Of a stretch of DNA of 64,000 nt, positions 61,173-64,000 are shown piece by piece. The translations under genes were made by a program, and so were the position numbers. The notes below the pieces were generated by a model. That model ran no database searches and was not told where the DNA came from. It saw only the letters and a program-made list of their open reading frames with translations. The DNA comes from Maribellus maritimus (GTDB lineage: Bacteria; Bacteroidota; Bacteroidia; Bacteroidales; Prolixibacteraceae), in assembly GCF_022267315.1 (NCBI RefSeq), contig NZ_JAIKLE010000028.1, positions 25,469 to 89,468 of the forward strand, written 5' to 3'. Numbering within the stretch: the first letter of the stretch is position 1; each line of letters begins with the position of its first letter.

Positions 61173-63785
61173 ATGAAAATAAGTAAATCACTCCCTGTTT
61201 TTTTCTCCGTTATATTTTTTATGGCTTGTTCAACTGAAGAGGTAAAATGGCCGGAACTTACCAATGAAGCCAAACCCTGGACCCGCTGGTGGTGGATGGG
61301 AAACGCAGTAGATGAACAAAACCTGACCCGCGAGTTAGATGAAATGAACAGCGTTGGAATTGGAGGTGTGGAAATTACCCCGATTTATGGAGTGAAAGGA
61401 GAGGAGGACAGGTTTATTGAATATTTATCGCCGGAATTTACCAATGCCTTGAATTCGACGATCGAAGAAGCCAATCGTTTGGGAATGGGCGTTGATCTTC
61501 CTCCCGGAAGTGGCTGGCGTTGCGGCGGCCCATTTGTTCCCGAAGAAAAAGGATTGTGGGCTTTGCGTGTACATAAGAAGGAAGTTAAAAACGATGAAAA
61601 GGTGACAATCCCTTCAGATGTTGTTATTGCTTCAGCTTCGTTTGTGGATGAGGATAAAAATGTTAAGGTTTTTAATCCTGCTGCTGATTTTACAACACCG
61701 GCAAACGGGACAGTTTATTTTGCTATCAGAATAAAAAATGGTGATAAAGTAAAGCGTCCTTCTGATGGCGGAGAAGGCTGGGCAATCGATACTTTCAATG
61801 AAGAAATTACTGATTGGTATCTTGACGAGTTCTGGAAAAGGTTGGGTATTGATGAAGCAACAATTCGTTGTTTTTTTCACGATTCGTTTGAATATACCGG
61901 CGATTTTACCACCCATTTTACCGAAGAATTTAAAAAACGGCGTGGGTACGATTTGGCTGAATATTTATATGTTTTGGCCGGTGATTGCAACGATGCGGAA
62001 ACGGTGGCGCGGATAAAATCGGATTACCGCGAAACGCTGGCCGATTTGGTTTTGGAGTCTTTTATTCAACCCATGACAGAATGGGCGCATGAACATAACA
62101 GTCTGAACCGTAATCAGGCACACGGTTCCCCCGGTAATATTTTAGATCTGTACGCTGCCTGCGACATTCCCGAAACCGAAATTTTCAGGGAAGTAGAACC
62201 CGGAACAGTGGATGTTTTTGTAAATAAATATGCTTCGTCGGCTGCACACGTTACCGGACAAAAACTGGTTTCATCGGAAAGTTTTACCTGGCTTGAAGAG
62301 CACTGGACAGTAACCACTTCCGACATGGTGCGGGCTACCAACCGGTTTTTTATGGCCGGAATTAACCACATGTTTTTTCACGGAACCTGCTATTCGCCTG
62401 ACGATGCTAAATGGCCTGGCTGGCTGTTTTATGCATCAACACAGGTGAACAACCGGAATCCGTTGTGGCGCGAACTCCCCGCTTTGTTTTCATACATTGG
62501 CCGGAGCCAGTCGGTTTTGCAAAGTGTACAACCTGTAAACGATCTTTTAATTTACTGGCCATACTACGATGTGGCTGCAGAGGAAGGACGTTTGTTTAAT
62601 CATTTGGGGGTTAATAAAGATGCAGGATGGTTTAAAAATCATCCCATTTCGCCGCTTTCTGAAAATTTGATGAATGCAGGTTATACATTTGATTATGTTT
62701 CTGACAAACAATTGCTGAATTGTGAATTGGCTGGAAGTGAAATAAAAACCACGGGAGGCGCAAATTACAAAGCTATTATAGTTCCAAAAACAAAATATAT
62801 TCCTTTGGAAACCATGCAAAAACTGGTTGATTTTGTGGCTGCCGGAGGAACTGTAATTTTTGAAAAGACACTGCCTGAAAGTGTGCCTGGAATGTTTAAT
62901 CTGGCAGAAAGGGAAGACGAGTTAAATCAACTAAAATCTGAAATCCTGGCCGGCGAAAACATTGGCAACCCTTTGGAATTGTTAAAAACAAAAGGTATTC
63001 AGGCAGAATCTTCCCTGGCTGAAAATGGATTGCATTTCCTGAAAATGAAAAAAAACAATGAAGACTGGTACATGGTTTTTAATTGCGGTTTGAAACCTGC
63101 GGATACCTGGGTTGATTTGAATGCCGATGCAAAAACCTATGTTTTTTTGAACCCGATGAATGGTAAAATTTCAACAGCAGCAACAAAGAACGGAGCAGTT
63201 CATATTCAGCTAGATCCGGAAGAGTCGGTTTTTATTAAATGTTCATCAGGGCAAGTGGATGCACCTGCGTTTGTGTACAAGATTCCCGAAAATAAACCGC
63301 AAGAAATAAATGGGCTTTGGAAAATCGAATTTGTTGAAGGCGGGCCGGTTTATCCCGGAAACATCAGTACCGATAAATTACAGTCATGGACAAAACTAGG
63401 CGACCAGGAAACCCGCCGTTTTGCCGGAACCGCGAAATATGAAATTGAATTCGACCTTGAAAGAACGAGTAGTTCAGGTGTGTTGGATTTGGGAGAGGTT
63501 AAAGATTGTGTCCGCATAAAACTAAATGGTAAAGATTACGGAACATTACTGGGGCCTTCATTTTATGTGAAAGTCGATAATTTGCAATCAGGAAAAAACC
63601 AACTGGAAGTAGAAGTAACCAATGTGGCAGCCAACCGGATTCGCGATTTGGATATCCATGGTGTTGAATGGCGCCATTTTTACGACATCAATTTGGTGAA
63701 TATCGATTACATGCCTTTTGACGCTTCCATTTGGGAAATTAAAGACGCCGGATTGCTGGGGCCGGTAACTTTGGCTGATTTGTAG
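61173..63785 (+). CDS. GH106-type glycoside hydrolase lipoprotein, alpha-L-rhamnosidase-like (870 aa)
   Basis: Lipobox FMACS with Cys19. The N-terminal part has the GH106 signature stretch RWWWMGNAVDEQNLTREL and GIGGVEITPIYG (about 38-70), then a barrel with LPPGSGWRCGGPFV and SSESFTWLEEHW. A glutamate in this last motif is a plausible catalytic residue. A galactose-binding-like beta sandwich ends the protein (GVLDLGEVKDCVRIKLNGKD, VEVTNVAANRI). It is shorter than well-known GH106 enzymes (about 1100 residues). GH106 enzymes remove alpha-L-rhamnose from rhamnogalacturonan or other glycans. It diverges from the operon on the left by about 110 bp, so shared control is likely. Confidence 0.85.
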   Translation: MKISKSLPVFFSVIFFMACSTEEVKWPELTNEAKPWTRWWWMGNAVDEQNLTRELDEMNSVGIGGVEITPIYGVKGEEDRFIEYLSPEFTNALNSTIEEANRLGMGVDLPPGSGWRCGGPFVPEEKGLWALRVHKKEVKNDEKVTIPSDVVIASASFVDEDKNVKVFNPAADFTTPANGTVYFAIRIKNGDKVKRPSDGGEGWAIDTFNEEITDWYLDEFWKRLGIDEATIRCFFHDSFEYTGDFTTHFTEEFKKRRGYDLAEYLYVLAGDCNDAETVARIKSDYRETLADLVLESFIQPMTEWAHEHNSLNRNQAHGSPGNILDLYAACDIPETEIFREVEPGTVDVFVNKYASSAAHVTGQKLVSSESFTWLEEHWTVTTSDMVRATNRFFMAGINHMFFHGTCYSPDDAKWPGWLFYASTQVNNRNPLWRELPALFSYIGRSQSVLQSVQPVNDLLIYWPYYDVAAEEGRLFNHLGVNKDAGWFKNHPISPLSENLMNAGYTFDYVSDKQLLNCELAGSEIKTTGGANYKAIIVPKTKYIPLETMQKLVDFVAAGGTVIFEKTLPESVPGMFNLAEREDELNQLKSEILAGENIGNPLELLKTKGIQAESSLAENGLHFLKMKKNNEDWYMVFNCGLKPADTWVDLNADAKTYVFLNPMNGKISTAATKNGAVHIQLDPEESVFIKCSSGQVDAPAFVYKIPENKPQEINGLWKIEFVEGGPVYPGNISTDKLQSWTKLGDQETRRFAGTAKYEIEFDLERTSSSGVLDLGEVKDCVRIKLNGKDYGTLLGPSFYVKVDNLQSGKNQLEVEVTNVAANRIRDLDIHGVEWRHFYDINLVNIDYMPFDASIWEIKDAGLLGPVTLADL

Positions 63786-63807
63786 ATTTAGTTTTTTATG
63801 GACATTT

Positions 63808-63842
63808 TAGACCTTCAAGGTTTTTAAAACCTTGAAGGTCTA
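63808..63842. repeat. Long perfect palindrome (17-base arms)
   Basis: TAGACCTTCAAGGTTTT pairs with AAAACCTTGAAGGTCTA around a single central base, 35 bases in all. It lies 22 bp after the rhamnosidase stop. No T run follows, so it is not a classical terminator, though it could end transcription or protect the message. I recall near-identical palindromes scattered in Bacteroidota genomes; not checked here. Confidence 0.8.
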
Positions 63843-63982
63843 ACTATAACCAACCTTTGGAAAAGATAAAATCCCGATTTATGTTGCCAAACACCTTATT
63901 TACAAGGTTACCTTTCCGGGTTTAACGGATTGTACTAACAGAAACAAACCTGAAAATAACTAACAAATAAAACCAAAGAATC

Positions 63983-64000
63983 ATGAACCCGCCACTCAAA
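63983..64000 (+). CDS. Possible start of a gene cut by the window edge
   Basis: ATG at 63983 with six open codons (MNPPLK) at the right end, following an A-rich leader without the next bases. Too short to identify. It may belong to the same carbohydrate cluster. Confidence 0.3.

Noticed and set aside
1..64000. tRNA, rRNA, insertion sequences, integrases or phage genes
   Set aside because: I looked for conserved tRNA arms, DDE or tyrosine recombinase motifs and phage structural proteins and saw none that I could support.

Overview
The window looks like chromosome of an AT-rich member of the Bacteroidota. The evidence is C-terminal sorting domains of type IX secretion (T9SS) types A and B, a PorP/SprF-like outer-membrane protein, DUF3078 and DUF6580 family proteins, many signal peptides and lipoboxes, sparse Shine-Dalgarno sites, and short interspersed palindromes of the kind common in this phylum. 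A marine or gut-type Bacteroidia (Marinilabiliales/Prolixibacteraceae-like) is my best guess; I saw no rRNA or tRNA to confirm it.

Region 1 (1-13.8 kb, minus strand) is a tandem array of MacB/FtsX-type ABC permeases: one partial copy at the left edge, five complete copies and the remains of at least one more. Their last ~75 residues are almost identical although the rest has diverged, and duplicated gene tails carrying small palindromes lie between copies. This points to repeated recombination. No ATPase gene is visible. Next comes a lone HU-type DNA-binding protein gene (14.1 kb) whose 3' end appears frameshifted, then ~0.8 kb without a gene.

Region 2 (15.2-30.5 kb, minus strand) is one long cobalamin-uptake operon headed by a cobalamin riboswitch. 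In transcription order it has a BtuB-like TonB-dependent receptor, a BtuG-like beta-propeller lipoprotein, a PKD-like lipoprotein, a T9SS-secreted propeller-FnIII protein, a DUF6580 membrane protein resembling an ECF S component, and a 2296-residue T9SS-secreted protein that combines the module of the PKD-like lipoprotein, a propeller and eight FnIII repeats. The paired lipid-anchored and T9SS-secreted versions of the same modules are the most unusual feature of the window.

Region 3 (30.9-36.1 kb) is a LacI regulator divergent from a small fucose-use operon: aldose 1-dehydrogenase-like reductase, a probable dead fuconolactonase remnant, a zinc alcohol dehydrogenase and a GH29 fucosidase lipoprotein. 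Region 4 (36.2-55.4 kb) holds mixed genes: RRM RNA-binding protein, cytidylate-kinase-like protein, Gfo/Idh/MocA oxidoreductase, a T9SS type B protein with its PorP/SprF partner, a YyaL-type thioredoxin-fold protein with an FAD oxidoreductase, a lipoprotein fusing a DUF62-like domain to an ABC substrate-binding domain, prolyl oligopeptidase, a CNNM-type transporter, DUF3078, DUF1080, an unknown protein and a CHAP/TIGR02594-type amidase.

Region 5 (55.6-64 kb) is a second carbohydrate cluster. A minus-strand operon (SGNH esterase, GH39, GH29, SDR dehydrogenase, 2-hydroxyacid dehydrogenase) diverges from a GH106-type rhamnosidase lipoprotein, suggesting breakdown of a fucose-, rhamnose- and possibly xylose-containing glycan.
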